Shown: positions 63,916-64,000 of the stretch, piece after piece | Position numbering within the stretch: the first letter of the stretch is position 1 | How the letters are laid out: each line of letters starts with the position of its first letter | Translations under genes and position numbers: made by a program | DNA from: a virus | IMG/VR virus record: IMGVR_UViG_3300036761_003779 | Coordinates: 1 to 64,000 of that record | Reading direction: 5' to 3' (one strand) | DNA: 64,000 nt | Notes under the pieces: generated by a model | Told to the model about the DNA's origin: nothing | Databases searched by the model: none | What the model saw: the letters and a program-made list of their open reading frames with translations, nothing else

Positions 63916-64000
63916 GCGTCCGCCTCCTCCTGCTTGGCCCCGGAGATGTTCCGCGGCGTCCCGACGACGGACTTCAGGGCTACCTTGTTGGCGGAGAACT
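63912..64000 (-). CDS. 3' end of an upstream gene, partial
   Basis: Only the last 28 residues are in the window (ending NISGAKQEEADA). Its TGA overlaps the start of the spike gene. By position it is probably another baseplate or tail hub component. The remainder lies beyond the right edge. Confidence 0.6.
   Translation of the reverse strand, partial: FSANKVALKSVVGTPRNISGAKQEEADA

Overview
The window is part of the genome of a tailed double-stranded DNA phage with a contractile tail. The evidence is a baseplate J-type protein, a gp25-like wedge, a gp5/V-like spike and a P2 gpI-like tail protein, next to a full phage replication set. Base composition is roughly two-thirds GC by eye. Shine-Dalgarno sites of the GGAGG type are strong, and genes are packed with ATGA, GTGA and TGATG overlaps. 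Apart from two homing endonucleases, every gene lies on the minus strand, so transcription runs from right to left. The host cannot be named from the sequence; a high-GC bacterium is likely. I saw no tRNA, rRNA, CRISPR array or reverse transcriptase. No stretch over 300 bases lacks a gene.

Layout in transcription order. 64.0-46.4 kb holds tail and baseplate genes: spike, gp25-like wedge, baseplate J-like, P2 gpI-like, several very large beta-rich proteins and two tandem paralogues. 46.1-44.7 kb holds a probable lysis set, an LLH-type holin-like protein plus two overlapping spanin-like membrane proteins, although the recognisable endolysin is far away at 5.7-6.8 kb. 44.6-41.4 kb encodes a 948-residue tail fibre. 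41.1-40.0 kb holds three small membrane or adaptor proteins.

39.9-29.5 kb is the replication and control block: a UvsW-like helicase carrying an intein, a winged-helix regulator, a replication initiator with three iteron-like palindromes inside its gene (a lambda-O-like origin candidate), a DnaC-like loader, a DnaB-like helicase carrying a class 3 intein, a primase, an excisionase-like protein and a UvrD-like helicase. Then come a serine recombinase, a sigma-like zinc-finger protein, and a tightly coupled nucleotide cassette at 27-21.9 kb: FAD oxidoreductase, dUTPase-HAD fusion, ThyX-like, dNMP kinase-like, SDR and ThyA-like proteins. These are followed by a uracil-DNA glycosylase, family B DNA polymerase, possible UvsY- and SSB-like proteins, RecA/UvsX, SbcD-like nuclease, a separate SbcD-cap-like protein, SbcC-like ATPase, a DNA methyltransferase and a RuvC-like resolvase. 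The left end has an RlpA-like lipoprotein, the endolysin, an SDR, several unknown genes and a B12-dependent ribonucleotide reductase cut by the window edge.

The most unusual feature is a family of five HNH endonuclease genes. Three sit in sense orientation at gene boundaries, overlapping their neighbours by 4-16 bases. Two lie antisense inside minus-strand genes whose reading frames stay open across the insertion: one inside the intein of the UvsW-like helicase, the other between the lipoprotein signal and the barrel domain of the RlpA-like gene. I know of no described intein whose endonuclease is encoded on the opposite strand.
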